A stretch of 49,754 nucleotides of DNA from Euplotes aediculatus (GCA_030463445.1 JAQGFW010029703.1:1-49754), one strand, 5' to 3'. Numbered from the stretch's first letter, positions 18,430 to 26,267 are shown. Notes: generated by a model from the sequence alone, not told the origin. Program-made: numbers and translations.

Positions 18430-19296
18430 ATGAAACCACTTCTTTTTCGTGTTCCGAAGACCGAAGTTGAGTCATTTCGTGTGCAAGAAGACCACCTCTC
18501 GCACTTTTATGATTCGCTGCATTTTCATCCCGAATTCCAAATTACGCTGATTATCGAAGGAGCAGGGACCTATTTTGTAGGTGACCGTATTGACCGTTTT
18601 CAGCCTTTTGACTTATATGTGTTAGGTACAAATCTCCCCCATGTTTTCAGGAGTGATGTCGAATACTATAACCCCCAAAATCAACTTTCGGTACATTCTA
18701 TTTCGATATATTTCAGAAAAGAAGTTTTTGGCGAAAATCTCTTTGAATTACCCGAAATGACCAGTATAAAAGACTTATTGATTGAGGCTTCGAGAGGCAT
18801 AAAGATTCGAGAAAAAGCCGAGATATTAGACAAAATGGAGCAAATCGTATCAAAACAAGGTTTTGAACGGATGCTGGCTTTTTGGCAAATTCTGAACGAA
18901 ATCGTAGAGAGTAGCTATCGAGAAGCACTTTCGGGGATTACTTACCACCAACCTCAGAAAGAAAACGATAATAAGCGAATCAATGCAGTATTTGAGTTTT
19001 TGATGCAAAATTATGCCCAAGAAATCACGCTCGAACAAGTTGCCGAAATAGCGAGCATGACTACCAATGCTTTTTGCCGATTTTTTAAACTTCATACCCG
19101 TAAGACATTCTCGGATTTTTTGAACGACATCCGTATCGGGCATGCCTGTAAGATGCTAACGACTGATAAATTTTCGGTTTCGGAGATTTGTTTTGCCTGC
19201 GGATTTAATAATTTATCTAATTTTAACCGCCAATTTCGCCGCCGAATGGCAATTACGCCTACCGATTATACTAAGAAGTATTTAATGAAAAAATAG
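18430..19296 (+). CDS. AraC family transcriptional regulator (cupin + HTH)
   Basis: A 288-residue protein. The N-terminal cupin-like sensing domain (HFHPEFQITLIIEGAGTYFVGDRI, about 32-56) ends near 150. The C-terminal AraC DNA-binding domain spans about 190-285, with two HTHs: ITLEQVAEIASMTTNAFCRFFK and FSVSEICFACGFNNLSNFNRQFR. It has the same build as the regulator at 45283-46134 and is its distant paralogue. It lies 4 bases behind the CoA-binding protein gene. The inducer and target are not evident. Confidence 0.88.
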   Translation: MKPLLFRVPKTEVESFRVQEDHLSHFYDSLHFHPEFQITLIIEGAGTYFVGDRIDRFQPFDLYVLGTNLPHVFRSDVEYYNPQNQLSVHSISIYFRKEVFGENLFELPEMTSIKDLLIEASRGIKIREKAEILDKMEQIVSKQGFERMLAFWQILNEIVESSYREALSGITYHQPQKENDNKRINAVFEFLMQNYAQEITLEQVAEIASMTTNAFCRFFKLHTRKTFSDFLNDIRIGHACKMLTTDKFSVSEICFACGFNNLSNFNRQFRRRMAITPTDYTKKYLMKK

Positions 19297-19491
19297 AACA
19301 TTTTACTTTTATAAATACATAAATCCACCAGATTTTAATATAATATACTCATTATCAGGCAGATTACTTAAACCCACAAAATAAATATTTAATCTGTTTG
19401 CTCAGTTGATAATTTGTATTAATCCAAGTTTTAAGCTAATATTGCACATTATTTATTGATTTATTTTAAGATTAATCTTTATTACAAATAA

Positions 19492-20472
19492 ATGAAAAGA
19501 GCATTAGTTTGTGGTGCTGGCGGTTTTATCGGTGGACATTTGGTAAACCGTCTCCAAGGCGAAGGTTATTGGGTACGAGGTGTAGATATCAAAGAAAATG
19601 AATACGGCAATACCAACGCCGATGATTTTGTCTTGGGCGACTTGCGGGACCCACGAGTATGTGAAGCCGTCATGCAAGGTGGTTTTGATGAAGTCTATCA
19701 GTTGGCTGCTGATATGGGTGGTGCTGGATATATTTTTACAGGCGAAAACGATGCTGCCGTTATGCACAATTCGGCACTTTGTAACCTCAATGTACTCGAA
19801 GCAGCATACCGTGCAGGCGTTAAAAAGATTTTTTATTCATCGTCGGCATGTATGTATCCCGAATACAACCAATTAGACCCCGATAATCCGAAATGTGCTG
19901 AGTCTTCGGCGTATCCTGCTGCTCCTGATAGCGAATATGGCTGGGAAAAACTTTTCAGCGAACGACTTTATCTTTCATACCAACGTAATCTGGGTATTCA
20001 GGTAAAAGTGGCACGTTTCCATAATATTTTTGGTCCACAAGGTACCTGGACAGGTGGCAAAGAAAAAGCTCCTGCTGCGATGTGTCGTAAAGTTGCCGAA
20101 GCTCCAGACGGAGGAGAAATTGAAGTTTGGGGAGATGGCAAACAAACTCGTTCGTTTTTGTATATTGACGAATGTCTCGAAGGCGTACGTCGTTTGATGG
20201 AATCTGAATTCTCTGGTCCGGTCAATATCGGTTCAGAAGAAATGATTTCTATCAATGATTTTGCCAAAATGGTTATCGGAATCTCTGGAAAGAGCATAAG
20301 CATTAAGAATATTCCAGGTCCACAAGGTGTAAGAGGTCGTAATTCGGACAATGCTCTTATCGAACAAGAACTTGGTTGGAAGCCCTCTCAGCCACTTTTG
20401 GATGGTATGAAAAAAACTTATAATTGGATTAGCAATAAAGTTGAAGAAAAGGCATTGGTTGAGCAAGATTGA
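19492..20472 (+). CDS. GDP-mannose 3,5-epimerase homologue
   Basis: A 326-residue extended SDR very close to plant GDP-mannose 3,5-epimerase. It has GAGGFIG at 8-14, AADMGGAGYIF at 72-82, SSACMYPEYNQL at 118-128, RFHNIFGPQGTW and KEKAPAA, and the C-terminal GPQGVRGRNSDN. The residues equivalent to plant Cys145, Tyr174, Lys178 and Lys217 are Cys120, Tyr149, Lys153 and Lys192, each offset by exactly 25. The enzyme should turn GDP-D-mannose into GDP-L-galactose and/or GDP-L-gulose, here probably for surface polysaccharide. It is a single-gene unit with its own terminator. Confidence 0.87.
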   Translation: MKRALVCGAGGFIGGHLVNRLQGEGYWVRGVDIKENEYGNTNADDFVLGDLRDPRVCEAVMQGGFDEVYQLAADMGGAGYIFTGENDAAVMHNSALCNLNVLEAAYRAGVKKIFYSSSACMYPEYNQLDPDNPKCAESSAYPAAPDSEYGWEKLFSERLYLSYQRNLGIQVKVARFHNIFGPQGTWTGGKEKAPAAMCRKVAEAPDGGEIEVWGDGKQTRSFLYIDECLEGVRRLMESEFSGPVNIGSEEMISINDFAKMVIGISGKSISIKNIPGPQGVRGRNSDNALIEQELGWKPSQPLLDGMKKTYNWISNKVEEKALVEQD

Positions 20473-20497
20473 AAATCCGAAGTATAGATACTATTTC

Positions 20498-20530
20498 AAG
20501 CCTTCTCCTGCATGGAGAGGGCTTTTTTTT
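20498..20530 (+). terminator. Rho-independent terminator of the GDP-mannose 3,5-epimerase gene
   Basis: AAGCCTTCTCC pairs with GGAGAGGGCTT (11 bp, one G-U) around a short TGCAT loop and is followed by a run of eight T. It begins 25 bases after the stop codon. Confidence 0.85.
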
Positions 20531-20594
20531 GCAAATCAATGCGTTTTTTGTTTTATTGCAAACCTAATTTTATTATCTCCAAACCACCGATTCT

Positions 20595-21431
20595 ATGCTA
20601 TTTAAGCTATACATGATGCTCTTTGCTCTCAAAACTGCCACTTGCAGTTGTAATCCTGAGGTTAGAAAAAGCGGATTCAACAAGGCAAATTCTCAATATA
20701 CTATCACAAAAACTGGAAAACTACCAAAATGTATCAACGAAAACTCTGGACTCGCAACCGCTTGGCAAGAAGGATATTTTTGGACGCACGATGATAGCGG
20801 AGGCAATCCTGAGCTGTATATGATTGGCGAAGACGGACGTGTTTATGATACTTTGGCGGTTAGTAATGCCATAAATGTAGATTGGGAAGACCTCGCCAAA
20901 GACCCCGAAGGCAATTTATACATTGGTGATTTTGGAAATAACTCGCAAAACCGTACAAATTTAGGAATCTATAAATTTAAGAATGGAGTCTCTGAGAAAA
21001 TAACTTTTCACTACGCCGACCAAAGTACATTTCCATCAAAAAAAAAAGTTTTTGATTGCGAAGCCTTCTTTTGGTCGAATGGTCAATTGTATCTTTTTTC
21101 AAAAAGTTGGGACCGCACCGACCGCACAACCAAACTCTACAAAATACCAGCCCAATCTGGTAACTACGCCGTAACGATACAAGACAGTATCTACCTAAAA
21201 ACACCCGTTACAGCAGCCGATATTAGCCCCGATGGTAAACAATTTGCCTTACTTACATACGGTAAAATTTTTGTTTTTGAAACGAATCAAGGTAAAGTTG
21301 ATTTTTCAAAGCCCAAAAATTGCATCAAAATCGGGCGAGGACAAGTAGAAGCGTTGGCTTACATCAACAACACCGATTTTATTGTTACAAACGAGCAGCG
21401 GAAGATTTATAAGGTGAGTTTGGGTAAGTAG
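20595..21431 (+). CDS. Secreted beta-propeller-like protein, function unknown
   Basis: A 278-residue protein with a short hydrophobic N terminus and a Cys pair (ATCSCN) that may be a poor lipobox, so export is probable. The rest is beta-rich with propeller-type repeats: WTHDDSGGNPELYMI, DWEDLAKDPEGNLYIGDFGNN, AADISPDGKQFALLTYGKIFVFE and VEALAYINNTDFIVTNEQRKIYKVSLGK. No catalytic motif is seen. The last ~170 bases of the gene reappear in decayed form at 23362-23529, beyond the MNIO cassette, so this gene marks the left edge of an insertion or rearrangement. An AT-only hairpin (GTAAAAA/TTTTTAC) follows the stop at 21434-21450. Confidence 0.65.
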   Translation: MLFKLYMMLFALKTATCSCNPEVRKSGFNKANSQYTITKTGKLPKCINENSGLATAWQEGYFWTHDDSGGNPELYMIGEDGRVYDTLAVSNAINVDWEDLAKDPEGNLYIGDFGNNSQNRTNLGIYKFKNGVSEKITFHYADQSTFPSKKKVFDCEAFFWSNGQLYLFSKSWDRTDRTTKLYKIPAQSGNYAVTIQDSIYLKTPVTAADISPDGKQFALLTYGKIFVFETNQGKVDFSKPKNCIKIGRGQVEALAYINNTDFIVTNEQRKIYKVSLGK

Positions 21432-21566
21432 GCGTAAAAAACATTTTTACTGTCGATTTTTAAGGTATATAACATTTGAGTATTATTATTTTGATTGAAA
21501 ACACTATCCATTGTAGAATGATAGCTACTAATTTTTCTATAATTATTATGAGCTAACTTGATAAAA

Positions 21567-21618
21567 AGACCTATAAATCAAATTAGAGACCGATAAATAG
21601 AAAAAAAGACTATTAAAT
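21567..21618 (+). promoter_or_regulatory. Three direct repeats phased at 20 bp upstream of the precursor peptide gene
   Basis: AGACCTATAAAT (21567), AGACCGATAAAT (21587) and AGACTATTAAAT (21607) begin exactly 20 bases apart, about two helical turns. This resembles direct-repeat operators of LytTR or other response regulators. A perfect palindrome ATCAAATTTGAT lies just after, at 21629-21640, before the start codon at 21671. Confidence 0.6.
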
Positions 21619-21670
21619 CTCTTCTTTTATCAAATTTGATTCGATTAATAATAACAAATCATTTTATATC

Positions 21671-21925
21671 ATGGAAACATTAGAAAAATCATCTATGCCT
21701 AACTTGAAAGTAACTTTCAATAAAGGTGTTACAAAAAAACAAGTACTTGCAGCTCTCGATAGAATATTTGAGCTGAGTGGCTGTCCTGCGTGTGGCTTTA
21801 ATGGCTATGTCAAATTGGGAATTGATGTTATAGAAGATTATCGCCTTACTATGAGGAAAGAATTAATAACTGAGAAACACAATGTACGTGCTATTGAATT
21901 TGAGTCTCCTTTACAGAACTTTTAA
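21671..21925 (+). CDS. Putative RiPP precursor peptide with CPACG motif
   Basis: This 84-residue peptide has an amphipathic leader-like N-terminal part (residues 1-36, with KKQVLAALDRIFELS) and then GCPACGFNGYVKLGID, whose Cys38 and Cys41 are its only cysteines. The remaining ~35 residues are charged and lack Cys. Its size, its place directly before a DUF692/MNIO enzyme and the Cys motif fit a ribosomally made peptide whose cysteines are modified, as in methanobactin, TglA or chryseobasin systems. No signal peptide is seen. The exact peptide family is not one I recognise. Operator-like repeats lie upstream and a strong hairpin immediately downstream. Confidence 0.72.
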   Translation: METLEKSSMPNLKVTFNKGVTKKQVLAALDRIFELSGCPACGFNGYVKLGIDVIEDYRLTMRKELITEKHNVRAIEFESPLQNF

Positions 21926-21927
21926 AA

Positions 21928-21959
21928 AAATAGGGTGAATGTTAGAGTTCACCCTATTT
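21928..21959 (+). terminator. Perfect 12-bp hairpin between precursor and MNIO genes (attenuator-like)
   Basis: AAATAGGGTGAA and TTCACCCTATTT pair without mismatch around an 8-base loop, 2 bases after the precursor stop and 14 bases before the MNIO start. The trailing T-run is short, so partial read-through is expected. That would give more peptide than enzyme, as in many RiPP operons. Confidence 0.7.
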
Positions 21960-21973
21960 AAAAGAAATCATCT

Positions 21974-22873
21974 ATGAAAAAGCGATTTTTAATAGGCACT
22001 ACATATGAAGGTGGTAGAATAGATTACTATCAAAAATTATTACCATATATTGATTATGTAGAAATCTCACCTGATTCTATATCTACTCAAAAAGGTAGAA
22101 TCCTGACCTATATTCAGCCACAAATTATGGATGAATTAAAGTTTATCAATCAAAAAACAAAAATATTGATTCATGGTGTAGGTCTATCAATTGGCTCGTA
22201 TGATGGATATTCACAAGAATATATTGCTCTTCTTGATGAATTATTTACTAATCTTGAAATCGAATGGCATAGCGAACATTTGGCTTATACAAAAGTAAAT
22301 GGGATTTCGCTTGGAACAATGCTGACTCTCCCTCGTAATGATGAAACACTAGAATTAATTTGTAACAGAGTCAATGAAATACAGAGACGATACAAAGTAC
22401 CTTTTCTTTTAGAGAATGTTATTAATATGCTACCTCGCTATATTGATACATACTCAGAAGCTGATTTTCTCAATAAAATTTCTGAGAAGACAGGTTGTGG
22501 ATTCATTTTAGATATTTATAATTTAGAATGTGATTCGGCAAATTTTAAATTAAATATAGACAACTTTATACAAGAATTAGACTTAAATACTGTTTATGAA
22601 CTACATGTAGCGGGCGGAGTCATCGAAGATAATTTTAAGATGGATATTCATTCAAATATATGTGATGAATCTACAATCAATTTACTAAAAAAAATAATAC
22701 AAACTAAATCCAAGAGTCTAAAAGCAATAACCTTTGAAATTTTGGATGAATTTATAGACACAGTTGGTGTTGAAAAAATTATGTCAGAAATAATAAAAAT
22801 TGATACTATTTGCAATGGAAAAAATGAACTTAGCCCAATTACAAGACAGTCTTCTTATGCTTATCAAATATAA
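21974..22873 (+). CDS. DUF692 / multinuclear non-heme iron oxidase (MNIO), RiPP-modifying
   Basis: A 299-residue TIM-barrel protein with every block of the DUF692/MbnB family in order: YVEISPD (28-34), ILIHGVGLSIGS (64-75), EWHSEHLAYT (97-106), LLENV (145-149), GFILDIYNLECDSANF (176-191), ELHVAGG (209-215), DIHSNICDE (224-232) and TFEILDEF (253-260). His67, His102, Glu147, Asp180, His211, Asp224, His226 and Glu255 are the likely iron ligands or their neighbours. Known members oxidise Cys residues of a partner peptide in an Fe(II)/Fe(III), O2-dependent way. The last 59 bases overlap the next gene, pointing to translational coupling. AT-rich codon use (many ATA, TTA, AAA) differs from the flanking genes. 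Confidence 0.9.
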   Translation: MKKRFLIGTTYEGGRIDYYQKLLPYIDYVEISPDSISTQKGRILTYIQPQIMDELKFINQKTKILIHGVGLSIGSYDGYSQEYIALLDELFTNLEIEWHSEHLAYTKVNGISLGTMLTLPRNDETLELICNRVNEIQRRYKVPFLLENVINMLPRYIDTYSEADFLNKISEKTGCGFILDIYNLECDSANFKLNIDNFIQELDLNTVYELHVAGGVIEDNFKMDIHSNICDESTINLLKKIIQTKSKSLKAITFEILDEFIDTVGVEKIMSEIIKIDTICNGKNELSPITRQSSYAYQI

Positions 22874-23359
22874 TGATTCGGAAGCTAAAATGGAAGACCC
22901 GTATATTAGAAAGATTCAAAATTCTAAAGATATAAAAAGAATTCAAGATATTGTATTATGGTGGCGATGCCGTCAAATATCTTCACTTTGCCCATTTACA
23001 GTAAGGATTCTTAAATCACTTGAGATATTTGAAGACACAGTTGTAGAGTATATTAAAAAAAAAACTTTTCTCCATATATTGAGAATATAGGTGAAAGTTT
23101 TTTAGATTTTATCTGTTTTGATGAAAGTATTACAAATCATAGAATTGTTAAATCTGTTGCACTTACTGAATATGCAATAAAAAAAACTCACGAAGGAGAC
23201 AAGAGATATAGAAAAGTAGAATGGGACTTTAACCCTGGTCCAATACTTGCCGCATTTTTTAGTAATAAAGCCCTAAGAGATTCTGACTTTGAATCTGGTA
23301 AATTTATGTGTGATATTTATTACAAATTCCCCAAATACTATAAAATTAAAAAACTGTAA
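22815..23359 (+). CDS. Third gene of the MNIO cassette, probable partner protein, in two overlapping frames
   Basis: Coding sequence starts at ATG 22815, inside the end of the MNIO gene, and runs in one frame to a stop at 23090. Protein-like sequence continues without stops in the -1 frame from the A10 tract at 23055-23064 to 23359, through GESFLDFICFDES and VEWDFNPGPILAAFF. The first part has a helical RIQDIVLWWRCRQISSLCPFTVRIL segment. MNIO enzymes usually need a small partner (MbnC, TglI, ChrI, HvfC) that presents the peptide. Position and size (about 180 residues in all) fit that role, but I do not recognise the family. The frame change could be a homopolymer miscount, slippage at A10 or a real mutation. 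Confidence 0.55.
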
Positions 23360-23361
23360 AA

Positions 23362-23529
23362 CACGATAAAATTTTTGTTTTTGAAACCAACGAAGGCAAA
23401 GTTAATTTCTCAAAGCCCAAAAATTGCATCAAAATCGGGTGAGGACAAGTAGAAGCGAACAACACAGATTTTATTGTTACAAACGAGCAGCGAAAGATTT
23501 ATAAGGTGAGTTTGGGTAAGTTGTCGTAA
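23362..23529 (+). pseudogene. Decayed second copy of the 3' end of the beta-propeller gene
   Basis: About 168 bases align with 21258-21431, the last part of the beta-propeller gene at 20595, with roughly 10 % substitutions. An in-frame TGA replaces a CGA codon, and 12 bases (LAYI codons) are missing. The rest of the gene is absent. The copy and the original lie in the same orientation on either side of the MNIO cassette. Confidence 0.85.
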
Positions 23530-23635
23530 TTCAAAAAGCATCGGATAGAACCAATACCTTATCAAACAGAAATTACGAGTTTGGCAGAATTAACCAATGT
23601 TTGTATATTTATCTCAGAATTATCCTCAGACTTCT

Positions 23636-24292
23636 ATGATAAATATTGTTAGCCACATCTTCTTGTTATTCTTTAATTTTAGTGCTTCTTCAAATGTTGA
23701 GTTAAAGGAAAAAAGTACCGATTTTACAATCAAAATTCTTTATCAGAGAGATTCGCTTCGTAAGGTAGATAGTACTCGAATTTTTGAAAAACAGGGTAAA
23801 GGAGAAATAGGTAAGAAGGTTCTTTTTAGTGGATTGGCGGCAATATCGGCAGTCGAAGCAATAAAATTTGGGATTGATACAAATGGCTACCCGATGTTAT
23901 TTTTTGGAATAGCAGCGATTCTTTTTACAATTGGGGTTTTGCGGAAAAGTAAGGTTAGAAGCTACGATTTTTATAAAAAAAGAGAAGAACGCCGAAAGAA
24001 AAATCCTAAGTTTAACAAAAGTTGGATTTATGGATTTAGGTTGGGTTTAATTGGTTTTGCGATTGGTACTTTAAGTATTTTATTCCCTTATTTAGTTCTT
24101 CTTAGTCCTATATCTTTGATTTCTCTTTTAGCTACAGTTTTCTTTTTTATTAGGGGTTTCTGGGGTAAATATGATTCAAAAAGACAGCTGTACAGTCGCT
24201 TGGCTTTGGGGATTTTAGGTATTTTGATGCCAGTAGTACCTTATCTACTTATATTTTTGTTATTTTTTGCAGTAGGGAATGGATTTAGGTAA
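23636..24292 (+). CDS. Small membrane protein of unknown function
   Basis: A 218-residue protein with a signal-like N terminus (MINIVSHIFLLFFNFSAS), a short charged stretch, and five hydrophobic segments in two groups separated by a Lys/Arg-rich loop (YDFYKKREERRKKNPKFNKSW). An in-frame Met at 23597 would add 13 residues; the later Met gives a cleaner signal peptide. It lies just beyond the duplicated propeller fragment and shares the AT-rich codon use of the MNIO cassette. Whether it belongs functionally to the cassette is unknown. Confidence 0.5.
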   Translation: MINIVSHIFLLFFNFSASSNVELKEKSTDFTIKILYQRDSLRKVDSTRIFEKQGKGEIGKKVLFSGLAAISAVEAIKFGIDTNGYPMLFFGIAAILFTIGVLRKSKVRSYDFYKKREERRKKNPKFNKSWIYGFRLGLIGFAIGTLSILFPYLVLLSPISLISLLATVFFFIRGFWGKYDSKRQLYSRLALGILGILMPVVPYLLIFLLFFAVGNGFR

Positions 24293-24438
24293 AAGTTTAT
24301 AATAGAAGACTACCCAAAGTTACTTTTACAATAATTCATATTCACTGTAACACCAAAAAGAATGAATAACCCATTGGTTACAAAATATAATAATTGAAAT
24401 TTACTACTTTTGTTTAAACCTAAAATATTTTACTAAAT

Positions 24439-24639
24439 ATGAAAGAATACAAAGTAGAATGCTTGATTTATTATTCAAAGCTCACATTCGATAAATACCA
24501 CATTGCAAATGATTCTAAAAGAGATATTCAAGAAAAACTTAATGAATACGCCACAAAAGGTTATAGATTAGCCTCGACAAATACCACAGGTTTTGGGGCG
24601 GCTGTGTATATTTATTTGTATTTTGAGAAAGATGTTTAA
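24439..24639 (+). CDS. DUF4177-type small protein
   Basis: This 66-residue protein matches the general pattern of DUF4177 proteins: an N-terminal strand EYKVECLIYYSK, a helix IQEKLNEYATKGYRLAST and a final strand AAVYIYLYFEKDV. Its function is unknown. A possible -7 element TACTTTTG lies at 24405-24412, although no well-spaced -33 partner was found. A strong palindrome lies just after the stop. Confidence 0.6.
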   Translation: MKEYKVECLIYYSKLTFDKYHIANDSKRDIQEKLNEYATKGYRLASTNTTGFGAAVYIYLYFEKDV

Positions 24640-24645
24640 TGATTT

Positions 24646-24673
24646 GTAGGGCGGATTTCTAAACCCGCCCTAC
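24646..24673. terminator. GTAGGGCGG palindrome between convergent genes
   Basis: GTAGGGCGG (24646-24654) and CCGCCCTAC (24665-24673) pair perfectly, with TTT/AAA extending the stem. It lies between the DUF4177 gene and the leftward thiolase gene and belongs to the dispersed palindrome family of 9143 and 48769. It could act as a bidirectional terminator. Confidence 0.6.
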
Positions 24674-24678
24674 GTTAC

Positions 24679-25854
24679 TCACAACAACTCATAAATCCCA
24701 GCTACGCCTTGGCCGCCACCTACACAGGCAGTAACCATACCATATTTTTGGTTGCGGCGACGCATTTCGTTGAATAACTGCACCGAAAGCCTTGCCCCAG
24801 TCGAGCCGAGAGCATGACCCAGAGCAATCGCTCCACCGTTGGGATTGAGTTTATTCATGTCAATATCCAATTCTTTTGCTACTGCCAATGCCTGAGCCGC
24901 AAAAGCCTCATTCAATTCGATTTGGTCGATATCAGCCAATTTCAAACCCGCTTGGTTTAGAGCCTTCGGTACAGCATAAACTGGTCCGATTCCCATGATA
25001 CGAGGCTCACAACCAGCTACGGCATAAGACATCATACGAGCAATTGGTTTGAGGTTCAATTCATTCACCATTCTCTCCGACATCACGATTACAAAACCTG
25101 CACCATCCGAAGTTTGTGATGAATTACCAGCCGTTACACTTCCGCCCGCCGCAAAAACAGGTTTGAGTTTTTGGAGTGCCTCGAAGCTCGTATCAGCACG
25201 TGGACCTTCGTCTTTGCTTACGGTGTATTCTTTGGTTTTCTTTTTGCCCGAATTGGTATCGAAATACGTTTCTTTAACAGTAATTGGCACGATTCCGCTA
25301 TCAAAAAGTCCTTCTTTTTGGGCATTCAATGCTTTTTGATGTGATTGATAGGCGAATTGGTCTTGCTCTTCACGACCGATTTTATATTGTTGAGCTACTT
25401 GCTCGGCTGTCAAACCCATCCCGATATAATAATCCGAATGTTCTTTGGCTAATTCGTAGTTGAGGGCGGTTTTCCAGCCCATTACTGGCACCATCGACAT
25501 TGATTCGGTTCCACCTGCAATGATACAATCGGCCATGCCGGCGTTGATTTTAGCTGCCGCCATTGCGATTGTTTCGATACCCGAACCACAATAACGGTTT
25601 ACAGTTACGCCCGGTACGGCTTTGCCCAACGATAAAAGTGAGATATAACGGGCCATTTGCATACCTTGCTCTGCTTCGGGTACGGCATTGCCTACAATTA
25701 GGTCATCGACACGCGAAGGGTCGAGGGCTGGCACTTGGGCCATCATGTGTTTGATGACTTCAGCGGCGAGGTCATCGGGACGAGTGAAGCGGAAAACGCC
25801 TTTTGGGGCTTTTCCTACTGCACTTCTATATCCTGCTACTATATATGCGTTCAT
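24679..25854 (-). CDS. fadA: Thiolase, acetyl-CoA C-acyltransferase
   Basis: A 391-residue thiolase of normal length. The nucleophilic Cys89 is in NRYCGSGIE, the conserved GGAIALGHALGSTGAR His is near 347, and the second catalytic Cys is near 377 in MVTACVGGGQG. It splits 3-ketoacyl-CoA with CoA to acetyl-CoA and a shortened acyl-CoA, the last step of beta-oxidation. It is downstream of FadB on the same strand, but a GxxExxY gene with inverted flanks sits between them. Confidence 0.92.
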   Translation of the reverse strand: MNAYIVAGYRSAVGKAPKGVFRFTRPDDLAAEVIKHMMAQVPALDPSRVDDLIVGNAVPEAEQGMQMARYISLLSLGKAVPGVTVNRYCGSGIETIAMAAAKINAGMADCIIAGGTESMSMVPVMGWKTALNYELAKEHSDYYIGMGLTAEQVAQQYKIGREEQDQFAYQSHQKALNAQKEGLFDSGIVPITVKETYFDTNSGKKKTKEYTVSKDEGPRADTSFEALQKLKPVFAAGGSVTAGNSSQTSDGAGFVIVMSERMVNELNLKPIARMMSYAVAGCEPRIMGIGPVYAVPKALNQAGLKLADIDQIELNEAFAAQALAVAKELDIDMNKLNPNGGAIALGHALGSTGARLSVQLFNEMRRRNQKYGMVTACVGGGQGVAGIYELL

Positions 25855-25870
25855 GTTTTTTTGTTTTTTA

Positions 25871-25890
25871 TTTTACCATAGAGACACGGA
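25871..25890 (+). repeat. Left inverted flank of the GxxExxY gene
   Basis: TTTTACCATAGAGACACGGA matches, in inverted orientation, the sequence at 26318-26337 at 18 of 20 positions. The two copies bracket the GxxExxY gene. Confidence 0.65.
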
Positions 25891-25910
25891 TTTCATAGAG
25901 TTTCACGGAG

Positions 25911-26267
25911 TTATTCTTTTGGTAATTTAGAGAATTCTTCTGTAACTAATGAAACCATTTGCTCTTTGATACTTTCACAATTAAAATTGATTAATAGTCC
26001 TTTTGGCTTCTTACTTAGTTTCAAGTATGATAATAATTGTGCTTTGAATAATGGTATCATTTGTTCAACAGCTTTTAATTCAACTATAACAACGTTTTCT
26101 ACTAAAATATCGAGCCTTAATTCTGTTTTTAATTCTTTACCACGATAAAGTAGAGGTACTTTTTGTTGAGATTGTACATTCATTCCTCTCAATCTCAATT
26201 CTTCAACAAAACACTCCTCATAAACAGATTCTAATAACCCGGGACCTAATTGCTTATGAACTTCCAT
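25911..26267 (-). CDS. GxxExxY family protein
   Basis: A 118-residue protein with the defining motif in GPGLLESVYEECF (residues 8-20), a RLDILVENVVIVELKAV core recalling PD-(D/E)XK nuclease-like folds, and PKGLLINFNCESI near the end. The family is widespread, often in several genomic copies and often near repeats; its function is unknown. The family usually has about ten residues more at the N terminus, and the frame is open upstream (ISYQIIGAA) but without ATG, GTG or TTG, so a non-standard start is possible. It interrupts a beta-oxidation operon. Confidence 0.85.
   Translation of the reverse strand: MEVHKQLGPGLLESVYEECFVEELRLRGMNVQSQQKVPLLYRGKELKTELRLDILVENVVIVELKAVEQMIPLFKAQLLSYLKLSKKPKGLLINFNCESIKEQMVSLVTEEFSKLPKE

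Noticed and set aside
21671-21925. Small peptide considered as a DNA-binding or zinc-ribbon protein because of CPACG
   Set aside because: A zinc ribbon would need a second Cys pair, and the peptide has only two Cys; its place before an MNIO enzyme is better explained as a precursor.
20595-23529. Propeller-end duplication considered as target-site duplication of a transposon
   Set aside because: It is about 170 bases long and about 10 % diverged, far beyond a target-site duplication, and no transposase or terminal inverted repeat is present.
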